From positions 1 to 64,000 of the forward strand of contig NZ_RZUF01000010.1 in the NCBI RefSeq assembly GCF_004005375.1: a stretch of 64,000 bases of DNA, in the 5' to 3' direction. Shown here piece after piece: positions 37,395-45,288 of the stretch (position 1 is the first letter of the stretch; each line of letters opens with the position of its first letter). This DNA is from Rheinheimera sediminis (GTDB taxonomy: Bacteria > Pseudomonadota > Gammaproteobacteria > Enterobacterales > Alteromonadaceae). The notes beneath the pieces are model-generated. The model searched no databases and was not told where the DNA came from. It was given only the letters and a program-made list of their open reading frames with translations. A program made the translations under genes and the position numbers.

Positions 37395-38808
37395 TGGCTG
37401 CAGGGCCTGGTGGGCGGCGTTTAGTCGGCGGGCGACGACGACGTGGCCGGCGTTCAATGCCTTCTTTACCGAGGTTTTGCACTAAAATTTCACGGCCTGC
37501 TTCGTCATCTGATTGGAATCGTTGCCACCAGTTGGCGAGCTCCAGTAATTCGCCACCTTCAGCCTGAGCACGAAGTTGTAAAAAGTCATAGGCGCCACGG
37601 AACTTCACCTGTTCCATCAACTTAAAGGCACGACGGCCAGCACGTTTGCTTAACCGACTTTGCAGGAACCAGATGTCTTTAATCGTCAGGCTAAAACGTT
37701 TTGGAATAGCAATAGAACGTTGCACTTCATCCAGCACTTCCATCATGGCAATGTTCAGCGCATCGACTTCATTTAAGCCACTTTCAACCAGCAATTTTTC
37801 TGCACGTTGTTCTACCGGATACCATAACAATGCAGCAAAGGTGAAAGCCGGAGTCACAGGTTTATCAATGGCGATACGTTGATCCGTATCCTGCATGGCT
37901 TTAGTGATCAGATTAAACACTTTGCCACTACTGTCCTGCTTTAATACTTTAGCCAGTTGTGGCAACAGCTGTTTCAGAATACCCAAATCGTTCAGCATCA
38001 CGAAGTTGTCAAAGGCTTTTCCAGCCATAAATAACTTGAGGAATTCTTCAAACAAACGGGCGGCCGGAATGTTTTTCAAAAGCACAGCCAGCTCTTTAAT
38101 TGGCTCTTTGCTTTCTGCTGCTATGTCCATATTCAGCTTGGTAGCAAAACGCACAGCACGCAGCATCCGCACCGGATCTTCGCGGTAACGGGTTTCAGGA
38201 TCGCCAATAAGCTCAATTTTACGTGCTGCTATGGCTTCAATGCCGTTGGCAAAATCGTAAATGGCAAAGTCAGCGACTGAGTAGTACAAGGCATTGATGC
38301 TAAAGTCGCGACGTTCAGCGTCTTCTTCAATAGTGCCGTAGACGTTGTCACGTAAAATCTGGCCTGCATCACTTTGGCTGGCTTTAGGGCTGGTTTCATC
38401 ATCGCCTGTATGGTGGCCACGAAAGGTAGCGACTTCAATCACTTCACGGCCAAACACCACATGAGCTAAACGGAAACGGCGGCCAATCAGGCGGCTATTT
38501 TTGAACACCTGGCGGACCTGTTCAGGGTGCGCATTGGTCACTACGTCAAAATCTTTTGGTTTTAAGCCAAGCAGAATGTCACGAATACAGCCACCGACCA
38601 GATAGGCTTCATAACCGGCATCTTTTAAGCGATACAATACTTTTAATGCATTGGGGCTGATGTCTTTGCGCGACACAGAATGAGCATCACGGGAGATTTT
38701 TTTCAGCTCTGGCAGAATGGACTGACGGCTTTTTTTGGGTTGAGCAACGCTCTCAACGCTTTTGCTGCCAAGGGTGCGGCGGCAAAAATCCAGGACTCGC
38801 GAAATAAT
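37387..38808 (-). CDS. pcnB: Poly(A) polymerase I, probable AUU start
   Basis: Adds 3' A-tails that promote RNA decay, and controls plasmid copy number through RNAI. It is a class II nucleotidyltransferase: VGGCIRDILLG with KDFDVVTNAHP (catalytic DxD), RRFRLAHVVFG, RRDFSINALYY and REDPVRMLRAVRFATKL. The C-terminal Arg-rich tail RRPRRRRPPTKRRPPG resembles E. coli PcnB. The only upstream ATG (38829) has no Shine-Dalgarno, and an AAGGAG lies downstream of it, inside that frame. The AAGGAG is 7 bp before ATT 38808, which starts (M)ISRVLDFCRR, aligning with the E. coli start MFTRVANFCRK, itself an AUU. This gives 473 residues (E. coli 465). Confidence 0.95.
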   Translation of the reverse strand: MISRVLDFCRRTLGSKSVESVAQPKKSRQSILPELKKISRDAHSVSRKDISPNALKVLYRLKDAGYEAYLVGGCIRDILLGLKPKDFDVVTNAHPEQVRQVFKNSRLIGRRFRLAHVVFGREVIEVATFRGHHTGDDETSPKASQSDAGQILRDNVYGTIEEDAERRDFSINALYYSVADFAIYDFANGIEAIAARKIELIGDPETRYREDPVRMLRAVRFATKLNMDIAAESKEPIKELAVLLKNIPAARLFEEFLKLFMAGKAFDNFVMLNDLGILKQLLPQLAKVLKQDSSGKVFNLITKAMQDTDQRIAIDKPVTPAFTFAALLWYPVEQRAEKLLVESGLNEVDALNIAMMEVLDEVQRSIAIPKRFSLTIKDIWFLQSRLSKRAGRRAFKLMEQVKFRGAYDFLQLRAQAEGGELLELANWWQRFQSDDEAGREILVQNLGKEGIERRPRRRRPPTKRRPPGPAANG

Positions 38809-38821
38809 GGCAGTACTCCTT
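38808..38821 (-). promoter_or_regulatory. Shine-Dalgarno selecting the ATT start of pcnB
   Basis: On the minus strand AAGGAG is followed by TACTGCC and then ATT ATT. The ideal 7-nt spacing points to the first ATT (38808). A second ATT follows directly at 38805. AUU starts are discriminated against by IF3 and keep expression low. Confidence 0.7.
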
Positions 38822-38905
38822 GTGAGCATCTATAAATGAACTCGATGAAAAAAGCGGCTAATGATACCGCAGCAGCTGGAAAAATAGAATGTGCGGCCTG
38901 ATGCT

Positions 38906-39802
38906 TTATAAAAAATCTGCGGCTTTTTGTTCGTTTTGTGTCGGTATTTGTCTGATTTGCCAGTGAGAAGCAGCCCAAGCCAGTAATTCTTTGGCATCAG
39001 CCCCTGCTAATTCCGCTGGCGGCGGATGACCCAAAAAACACAAAACTGCAGTTAAGGTCTGACTGACCGGCCAGAATTCTACTGCTGGTGCGTAGTTTTG
39101 TTTACTAAGTTTAAAGCCAGGTTCAGTCACAGCCAAAGGCAAATGCAGATAATCAGGTGCGGCTGCGCCGAGTAAATGAAACAGTGCTTGTTGTCTGCTG
39201 GTCAGGTCAATTAAATCTGCACCACGCACTACTTCAGTAATGCCCTGATCCATGTCATCGACCACCACCACCAACTGATAAGCAAATAAGCTATCACGGC
39301 GTTTTAAAATATAATCTTCAGTGGCAAGAGTGGCTGGGATTTGTATTTCCCCTGCCAATTTGTCGATAAAACTTGTGTCTGTGGCAGGCGCTTTTAAGCG
39401 CCATGCAAGCGTGCCTTCAGCCAGATTTTTGTCACGGCAAAAGCCATCATAACCTTGCCCCAGACCTTGAATACGGGATCTGTTGCAGTTGCAGGCGTAG
39501 GTGAGTTGTTGCTGTTTTAATAGATCCAGTACCTGCTGGTAGCGTTCTAATCTCTGACTTTGTACCCAGACGTCGCCATCCCAGAACAGCTGATAACGCT
39601 CTAAAGTACGTAAAATGCCGTCGGCTGCACCAGCTTGCATACGGGGTGTATCTATATCTTCCATCCGCACCAGCCATTGGCCTTGTTGGGATTTGGCTTG
39701 CAGATAGCTGCCCACAGCGGCAATGAGGGATCCAAAATGCAAAGGGCCGGATGGCGATGGCGCAAACCGGCCCCTGTAAGCAGGAGGTACAACAGGCATC
39801 AT
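38906..39802 (-). CDS. gluQ: Glutamyl-Q tRNA(Asp) synthetase
   Basis: A truncated GluRS paralogue that charges queuosine in the tRNA(Asp) anticodon with glutamate; it lacks the anticodon-binding half, fitting the 298-residue length. YRGRFAPSPSGPLHFGSL is the HIGH-type motif, WLVRMEDIDTPRM follows, and KLSKQN replaces KMSKS. CNCNRSRI with later FCRDK resembles its zinc-binding Cys cluster. ATG 39802 overlaps the dksA stop by one base (TAATG), so it is coupled to dksA as in E. coli. A second ATG follows one codon later. Confidence 0.97.
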   Translation of the reverse strand: MMPVVPPAYRGRFAPSPSGPLHFGSLIAAVGSYLQAKSQQGQWLVRMEDIDTPRMQAGAADGILRTLERYQLFWDGDVWVQSQRLERYQQVLDLLKQQQLTYACNCNRSRIQGLGQGYDGFCRDKNLAEGTLAWRLKAPATDTSFIDKLAGEIQIPATLATEDYILKRRDSLFAYQLVVVVDDMDQGITEVVRGADLIDLTSRQQALFHLLGAAAPDYLHLPLAVTEPGFKLSKQNYAPAVEFWPVSQTLTAVLCFLGHPPPAELAGADAKELLAWAASHWQIRQIPTQNEQKAADFL

Positions 39803-40251
39803 TAACCGCCCAGTTGTTTTTCCTTGATTTCAGCCAGTGTCTTACAGTCGATACACATATCGGCGGTAGGACGGGCTTCTAAACGTTTGATACCAATTTC
39901 GATACCACAGGTGTCGCAGTAACCAAAGTCTTCGTCTTCGATTTTCTGCAGAGTTTTTTCAATCTTTTTCAGTAATTTACGTTCGCGATCACGAGCGCGT
40001 AATTCCAGACTGAACTCTTCTTCCTGAGCAGCACGATCCACTGGATCCGGGAAGTTTGCTGCTTCATCGGCCATATGGTTTTTGGTGCGATCCACTTCTT
40101 CACGTAACTGTTGACGCCATGCGTCCAGAATGCGGCGGAAATGGTCCAGCTGTTTTGGGTTCATGTATTCTTCGCCTTGCGCGGCCTGATATGGCTCTAC
40201 GCCAGCAAGGGCTAACAGTCCCAAGGTTTTTACGGTTTTGCCTTCTGGCAT
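39802..40251 (-). CDS. dksA: RNA polymerase-binding factor DksA
   Basis: Binds the RNA polymerase secondary channel and works with ppGpp in the stringent response. 149 residues from ATG 40251, which has AGGAG six bases upstream; E. coli has 151. The coiled-coil tip [20 protein letters not shown] with the key acidic residues is intact. The four-Cys zinc finger is CDTCG ... MCIDC. The open frame has ten more codons upstream that are not needed. First gene of dksA-gluQ. Confidence 0.98.
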   Translation of the reverse strand: MPEGKTVKTLGLLALAGVEPYQAAQGEEYMNPKQLDHFRRILDAWRQQLREEVDRTKNHMADEAANFPDPVDRAAQEEEFSLELRARDRERKLLKKIEKTLQKIEDEDFGYCDTCGIEIGIKRLEARPTADMCIDCKTLAEIKEKQLGG

Positions 40252-40553
40252 GATCATCTCCTGTAAAACAGTGCCAAGCAAAAAGTTGGCGGCTAGTGAT
40301 AGCAGAAAAATATGACAGCTGCAATCACTATTAAAAAAGCCGCCGAAGTATACAGAGCAGAACAGCCTGCGTCACCTTTTTTCCTGTTGTCTACAAATTT
40401 GGCTGGTTTAAAAAAGAAACACTCTAAACCGCCCAAAGCCAGCTTGGGAAGCATTGTTCTGTACTACCTAAACTAACTTGTTAAAAACAGAAGATTTTTA
40501 CCACTTGTCTTTGTTAAAGTAAGGCTCTTTTTCTGACCAAAAGGCAGGCTGAT
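40252..40553. other. Divergent intergenic region, dksA / TSUP permease
   Basis: About 300 bp that should carry both promoters. It is AT-rich at 40480-40530. I see no repeat, hairpin or open frame of note. Confidence 0.4.
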
Positions 40554-41363
40554 ATGGCCATTGAATGGATTATTGCTTATTTGCTGCTGGGCGCCGCAGT
40601 AGGTTTTTTTGCTGGATTATTAGGGGTTGGCGGTGGCGGTATTATGGTGCCCGTACTAACAGCTTTATTTCTAGCACAGCAATTTCCGGCTGAATTGTCT
40701 GTGCATATGGCGCTGGCGACTTCAATGGCGGCCATTATTGTCACTTCCTTTTCCAGTATGCGCAGTCACCAAAAGCATGGTGCTGTGTTATGGCCAGTGG
40801 TCTGGAAATTAACTCCGGCTATATTAATAGGCACAGTGGCTGCCGCTTATCTGGCGGCTGCTTTATCTTCTTTGGCCTTGGCGATATTTTTCTGCTGTTT
40901 TATGAGCTACGTCGCAGTGCAAATGCTGCTGAATATCAAACCCAAAGCCAGCAGGCAATTGCCGGGAGTAGTTGGCTTTAGTCTGACAGGTTTAGTTATT
41001 GGTGCTGTCTCTGCTTTAGTGGCTATAGGCGGTGGCTCTTTGACTGTGCCTTTTTTAACCTGGTGTAATGTCAAAATTCAGCAGGCCATTGGCACTTCTG
41101 CCGCCGTAGGTTTACCTATAGCTATCAGTGGTACCTTAGGCTATTTCCTCGCCGGTGCTTCGACAGACGCTGTGTTGCCAGACTACAGTCTGGGCTATGT
41201 GTACTTACCCGCTATGCTGCTGATTGCTGCAGTCAGTTATTTTACTGCGCCGCTTGGCGCTTCGCTGGCGCACCGTTTGCCAGTGGCTACTTTAAAGAAA
41301 GTATTTGCTGCCTTGCTTATCGCATTAAGCGCTAAAATGTTACACAGCGTCTTAAGCTCTTAA
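40554..41363 (+). CDS. TauE/SafE (TSUP) family permease
   Basis: 269 residues with about eight hydrophobic segments and the two repeated TSUP motifs: GFFAGLLGVGGGGIMVPVLT in the first half and VSALVAIGGGSLTVPFLTW in the second. Family members move sulfite, sulfoacetate, taurine-derived or other organic sulfur anions across the inner membrane, usually as exporters. No sulfur-metabolism gene is nearby to specify the substrate. Single gene, 80 bp before pepB. Confidence 0.88.
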   Translation: MAIEWIIAYLLLGAAVGFFAGLLGVGGGGIMVPVLTALFLAQQFPAELSVHMALATSMAAIIVTSFSSMRSHQKHGAVLWPVVWKLTPAILIGTVAAAYLAAALSSLALAIFFCCFMSYVAVQMLLNIKPKASRQLPGVVGFSLTGLVIGAVSALVAIGGGSLTVPFLTWCNVKIQQAIGTSAAVGLPIAISGTLGYFLAGASTDAVLPDYSLGYVYLPAMLLIAAVSYFTAPLGASLAHRLPVATLKKVFAALLIALSAKMLHSVLSS

Positions 41364-41442
41364 AGGGCTGTGAAGGCCTGTGATACACTCGGGCTGATAT
41401 GTTATCCGGGCTTTAAATCCAGAAATAAAGAGAATAAAAACT

Positions 41443-42732
41443 ATGTCTGATCTGATCCAAATTCGTTTAAGTCGTGCTGCTGCAGATGCCAAATGGGGCA
41501 AAAATGTGCTGCTGACACCAGACACAACTGGCTATCAATTGCATGTGAAAGCCGCTGATTTACGCGCTGTGCAAAAAGCCGGTCGCCAACTGGACGCTTT
41601 AGGCATTCAACAATTTCAACTGGCAGGTGATGGCTGGACTGTCGATAGCCAGTGGGCTTTGTATCAGGGGTTTTGTAACGCGAAAAAGCTTGGCGCTATT
41701 GGCTGGACAGGCACTGAAGCTGAACAGCAACAGTTGCAGCAATTGCACCAAACCTTTAGTTGGGCTAAATCCATTATTAATCAGACGCCTGAAGATTTAG
41801 CTCCTGTGGCTTTGGCTGAGCAGGCCCTGGCTTTTATCAGCTCCATTGCACCTGCAGGTACAGTATCCAGCGAGATTATTGAGGGCTCAGCTTTGTTAGA
41901 ACAGGGCTGGGTAGGTATTCATGCGGTCGGTCGTGGCAGTGAGCGGCCTCCCGCCATGTTGGTGCTGGATTACAACCCTACAGGAAAAGCTGACGCTGCT
42001 GTGTTTGCCGCTTTAGTAGGTAAAGGCATTACTTTTGATTCGGGCGGTTATTCGATTAAAGCCAGCGAAGGCATGGTCACCATGAAATGTGATATGGGCG
42101 GCGCAGCCACAGTCACAGCAGCTTTAGCTTTGGCGATATTGCAGGGTTTAAACAAAAGAGTGCAGCTGATTTTATGCTGCGCTGAAAACCTGATCTCAGG
42201 TGGCGCTTTTAAATTGGGCGATATTCTGACCTATAAAAACGGCGTCACTGTAGAAATTGTTAATACGGATGCGGAAGGCCGTTTAGTGCTGGCTGATGGT
42301 TTACAAAAAGCGGCAGAAGCGGCACCTGAACTCATTATTGATGCAGCTACGTTAACGGGCGCAGCCATGAATGCTTTAGGTTCTGAATACAATGCAGTGT
42401 TTGCTTTGGATAAAGCTTTAGCACAACGGGTTTTAGGATATGCCGAACAAGTGCAGGAAGGTGCCTGGCAATTGCCGCTGGAGAAATGGCACCAAGGCCA
42501 ATGTCCTTCACCTTATGCTGATACGGCCAACAGCCGACCGGTGAAAGGCGGTGGTACAGGTGGCGCCAGCAATGCCGCAGGTTTTTTAAGCCGTTTTGTA
42601 CCGAACGATGGCAAAGGCTGGGTGCATTTAGATTTAGCTGCTGCTTTTCATAACTCAGCCAATGGTTTTTGGGCCGCTGGCGCTACAGGTATGGGCATCC
42701 GTTTAGTAGCACAAACCCTTACACAGGAATAA
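41443..42732 (+). CDS. pepB: Peptidase B, M17 leucyl aminopeptidase family
   Basis: Cytosolic di-zinc/manganese aminopeptidase that releases N-terminal residues from peptides. 429 residues, nearly the E. coli PepB length (427) and shorter than PepA (503). The metal ligands are in VGKGITFDSGGYSIK, MKCDMGGAA and the M17 signature NTDAEGRLVLADGL. The C-terminal WVHLDLAAAFHNSANGFWAA, in place of PepA-type ends, favours PepB. It ends 70 bp before a clear terminator, so it is a unit of its own. Confidence 0.92.
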   Translation: MSDLIQIRLSRAAADAKWGKNVLLTPDTTGYQLHVKAADLRAVQKAGRQLDALGIQQFQLAGDGWTVDSQWALYQGFCNAKKLGAIGWTGTEAEQQQLQQLHQTFSWAKSIINQTPEDLAPVALAEQALAFISSIAPAGTVSSEIIEGSALLEQGWVGIHAVGRGSERPPAMLVLDYNPTGKADAAVFAALVGKGITFDSGGYSIKASEGMVTMKCDMGGAATVTAALALAILQGLNKRVQLILCCAENLISGGAFKLGDILTYKNGVTVEIVNTDAEGRLVLADGLQKAAEAAPELIIDAATLTGAAMNALGSEYNAVFALDKALAQRVLGYAEQVQEGAWQLPLEKWHQGQCPSPYADTANSRPVKGGGTGGASNAAGFLSRFVPNDGKGWVHLDLAAAFHNSANGFWAAGATGMGIRLVAQTLTQE

Positions 42733-42801
42733 TTGTTGGCTAATTGCTGTTTAAGGCAGCAGTTAGCTGCATAAAGTTTGTTTCTGGCTTCGGTTCAACG
42801 A

Positions 42802-42830
42802 AAAAAGCAGCTAAGATAAGGCTGCTTTTT
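42802..42830 (+). terminator. Rho-independent terminator of pepB
   Basis: The 10-bp stem aaaaagcagc / gctgcttttt with a 9-nt loop is followed by gtttttt. It lies just before hrpB, whose longest open frame starts within it. Confidence 0.82.
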
Positions 42831-42849
42831 GTTTTTTGCGAGACCTGAT

Positions 42850-45288
42850 TTGTTACCTGTTGCAGAGATTTGCCCAAGGCTGGTTCAGAGCCTGAAACAG
42901 CACAACAAAGTGATTTTATCTGCACCGCCTGGTGCTGGTAAATCAACCTACCTACCCCTGTATTTACTTAACGATGCTGATTTTGCAGGCAAAACTATTT
43001 TGCTGTTAGAGCCGAGACGGCTGGCGGCTAAAAGTATTGCCAGTTATCTGGCCAGCCAGTTGAACGAAGCCGTGGGTCAGCAGGTAGGCTATCAAATCCG
43101 CCATGAAAAAAATTTCAGCAAAAATACCCGATTATTGATAGTCACAGAAGGGATATTAATCCGAAAAATTCAGCAGGATCCAGAGCTTACAGCTATAGAC
43201 CTGATTATATTTGATGAATTTCATGAACGCTCCTTGCAAGCCGATTTAGCTTTGGCTTTGGCGCTGGAAGTGCAGCAACTGAATACTGAGTTGCAACTGC
43301 TGATTATGTCTGCGACTTTAGATCAGCAAAAACTTGCAACGGCTTTAGATGCACCTGTGCTTAGCAGTGAAGGTCGCAGTTATCCGGTTGAGATCCTGTA
43401 TCAGCCGCCGAGCTCTGAACCCATCTGGTTACAAAGTGCCAGATTAAGTCTGCAAGCCAGCCAAAAACATCAGGGCAGTATTCTGACCTTTTTACCTGGC
43501 CAGCGTGATATTAATCAGGCAAAGGACTGGTTATTGGAGCAAAGCAGAGACAGCAACTTAGATATTTATGCTTTATCCGGTGCTTTAACTTTAGCTGAGC
43601 AGCAGCAAGCCATAGCACCAAGTCCGGCAGGGCGGCGTAAACTGGTGCTGACCACTAATATTGCTGAAACCAGTCTGACTATTGAAGGTATTCAGGTGGT
43701 AGTGGATTCGGGTTGGTGTCGTCAGGCTGTGTATCATCCGAAACATGGTTTAACCAGGCTCGATACTGTCGCTATCAGCCAGGCTGCTGCTATTCAAAGA
43801 GCGGGTCGGGCGGGGCGTTTATCGGCCGGTATTTGTTATCGCCTTGACAGTGCCGAGTTATGGCAGCGCCGTATTGCGTACACTCCGGCTTCAATACTGC
43901 AATCGGATTTAACTTCGCTGCTGTTAGAAATCTCGGCCTGGGGCTGTTCAGCAGAGCAACTCTTCTGGTTGGATCAACCGCCACAAGCCAACTTGAAATC
44001 TGCAGCCTGGGTGTTGTTGCAACTGAAAGCCATCACGAACAAAGGCCAAATCACCGACTTTGGCAGGCGGTTGTTAGCTACAGGGACTGAACCCAGACTA
44101 GCCGCTTTAGTGCTGCATGGTAAAGAGTTGGAACAACAAGGTGAGCAAGGTGCAGCCTGGTTAGCTGTGGTGCTGGCAACTCTGCTGGAAAACCCAAACC
44201 GCAGCCGGGAGCAGGATATCGACCAGTTACTACAGCAACCCTTGTATGGCGCTTTATTGCAACAGGCAAAACAACTGGCACAGCAGAATCAAATTAAAGT
44301 CAGTGCTTTTTTACCACAGCATTTAACAGCCGCCTTATTAAGCCGGGCTTTTCCCGACAGGATCGCGTTATTAAGGGGGAAAGGTTATCTGCTAACCAAC
44401 AGTGCCGGTGCTTCGTTGTTTCCGGACAGCCCTTTAGCTGGTGCTGAAGTACTGGTGATCTGTGATTTGTATTTTGGTCAAAGTACCCAAATTAGTCTGG
44501 CAGCTCGCTGGAGTATGGCAGGGCTGATAAAGGAGTGGCAGGCTGATTTACAACAACAGCAGTATGTGGGTTTTGATGCTCAACAAGGGCGTTTTATCGC
44601 AGAGCAACGTTTAACACTAGGCAGCTGCGTGCTGGAACGTAAACCACTGAATCTCAAACTAACAGAAGTACAGCAGCAACAGGCCTGGCTGGATTGGTTA
44701 AAACAGCAGGGTTTGCAGTCTTTGGCCTGGACAGATCAAGCCCTGCAGCTGCGCTACAGGCTGCAGCTTATGCAAGTTGATATGCCTGAACATCAGTTGC
44801 CCAAGGTGGATGAAGATAGCTTGTGGGCTGATGCTGACGTTTGGTTAGCACCAGCTTTGGGTAAATTTACAAAGTTGAATGATTTGAATAAGTTAGATCT
44901 TTATACTTTATTGTGGCAACGTTTAACTTACCAGGAACAACAGTTGCTCAATAGCTGTATGCCAGACAGTTGGCGTTCAGCGACAGGCTCTATGATCCCT
45001 GTGAGTTATAGCGAGGAAGGGGAGGCTATTTTGTCGATCCGTATTCAGGAAATGTTTGGCCAACTTCAGACCCCCACTGTTGCAAAGGGGCGAAGAGCCA
45101 TGAAGATTCATTTATTGTCACCGGCGCGTCGACCACTGCAGGTAACGCAGGATTTGGCAAGTTTCTGGGCGAACAGTTATTCCGACGTAAAAAAAGAAAT
45201 GAAAGGTCGTTACCCTAAACACTATTGGCCTGATAATCCAGCAGAGGCCATGCCGACTAATAAAACTAAAAAAGCTATGCAAAAATGA
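42850..45288 (+). CDS. hrpB: ATP-dependent helicase HrpB
   Basis: DEAH/RHA-type helicase of unknown cellular target. Walker A is SAPPGAGKSTYLP, the Walker B box is DEFH (FDEFHERSL), motif III is SATLD, and motif VI is IQRAGRAGRL. The HrpB-specific C-terminal domain follows (PVSYSEEGEAILSIRIQEMF). There is no in-frame ATG before the ATPase core. The open frame begins with TTG at 42829, inside the pepB terminator. TTG 42850 (LPVAEICPRL, matching E. coli LPVAAVLPEL) is the better start and gives 812 residues. The stop overlaps the mrcB ATG (ATGA), reproducing the E. coli hrpB-mrcB pair. Confidence 0.95.
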   Translation: MLPVAEICPRLVQSLKQHNKVILSAPPGAGKSTYLPLYLLNDADFAGKTILLLEPRRLAAKSIASYLASQLNEAVGQQVGYQIRHEKNFSKNTRLLIVTEGILIRKIQQDPELTAIDLIIFDEFHERSLQADLALALALEVQQLNTELQLLIMSATLDQQKLATALDAPVLSSEGRSYPVEILYQPPSSEPIWLQSARLSLQASQKHQGSILTFLPGQRDINQAKDWLLEQSRDSNLDIYALSGALTLAEQQQAIAPSPAGRRKLVLTTNIAETSLTIEGIQVVVDSGWCRQAVYHPKHGLTRLDTVAISQAAAIQRAGRAGRLSAGICYRLDSAELWQRRIAYTPASILQSDLTSLLLEISAWGCSAEQLFWLDQPPQANLKSAAWVLLQLKAITNKGQITDFGRRLLATGTEPRLAALVLHGKELEQQGEQGAAWLAVVLATLLENPNRSREQDIDQLLQQPLYGALLQQAKQLAQQNQIKVSAFLPQHLTAALLSRAFPDRIALLRGKGYLLTNSAGASLFPDSPLAGAEVLVICDLYFGQSTQISLAARWSMAGLIKEWQADLQQQQYVGFDAQQGRFIAEQRLTLGSCVLERKPLNLKLTEVQQQQAWLDWLKQQGLQSLAWTDQALQLRYRLQLMQVDMPEHQLPKVDEDSLWADADVWLAPALGKFTKLNDLNKLDLYTLLWQRLTYQEQQLLNSCMPDSWRSATGSMIPVSYSEEGEAILSIRIQEMFGQLQTPTVAKGRRAMKIHLLSPARRPLQVTQDLASFWANSYSDVKKEMKGRYPKHYWPDNPAEAMPTNKTKKAMQK

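Noticed and set aside
37300-37625. Several antisense open frames over folK/pcnB
   Set aside because: Shadows of the Arg-rich pcnB tail and of folK.
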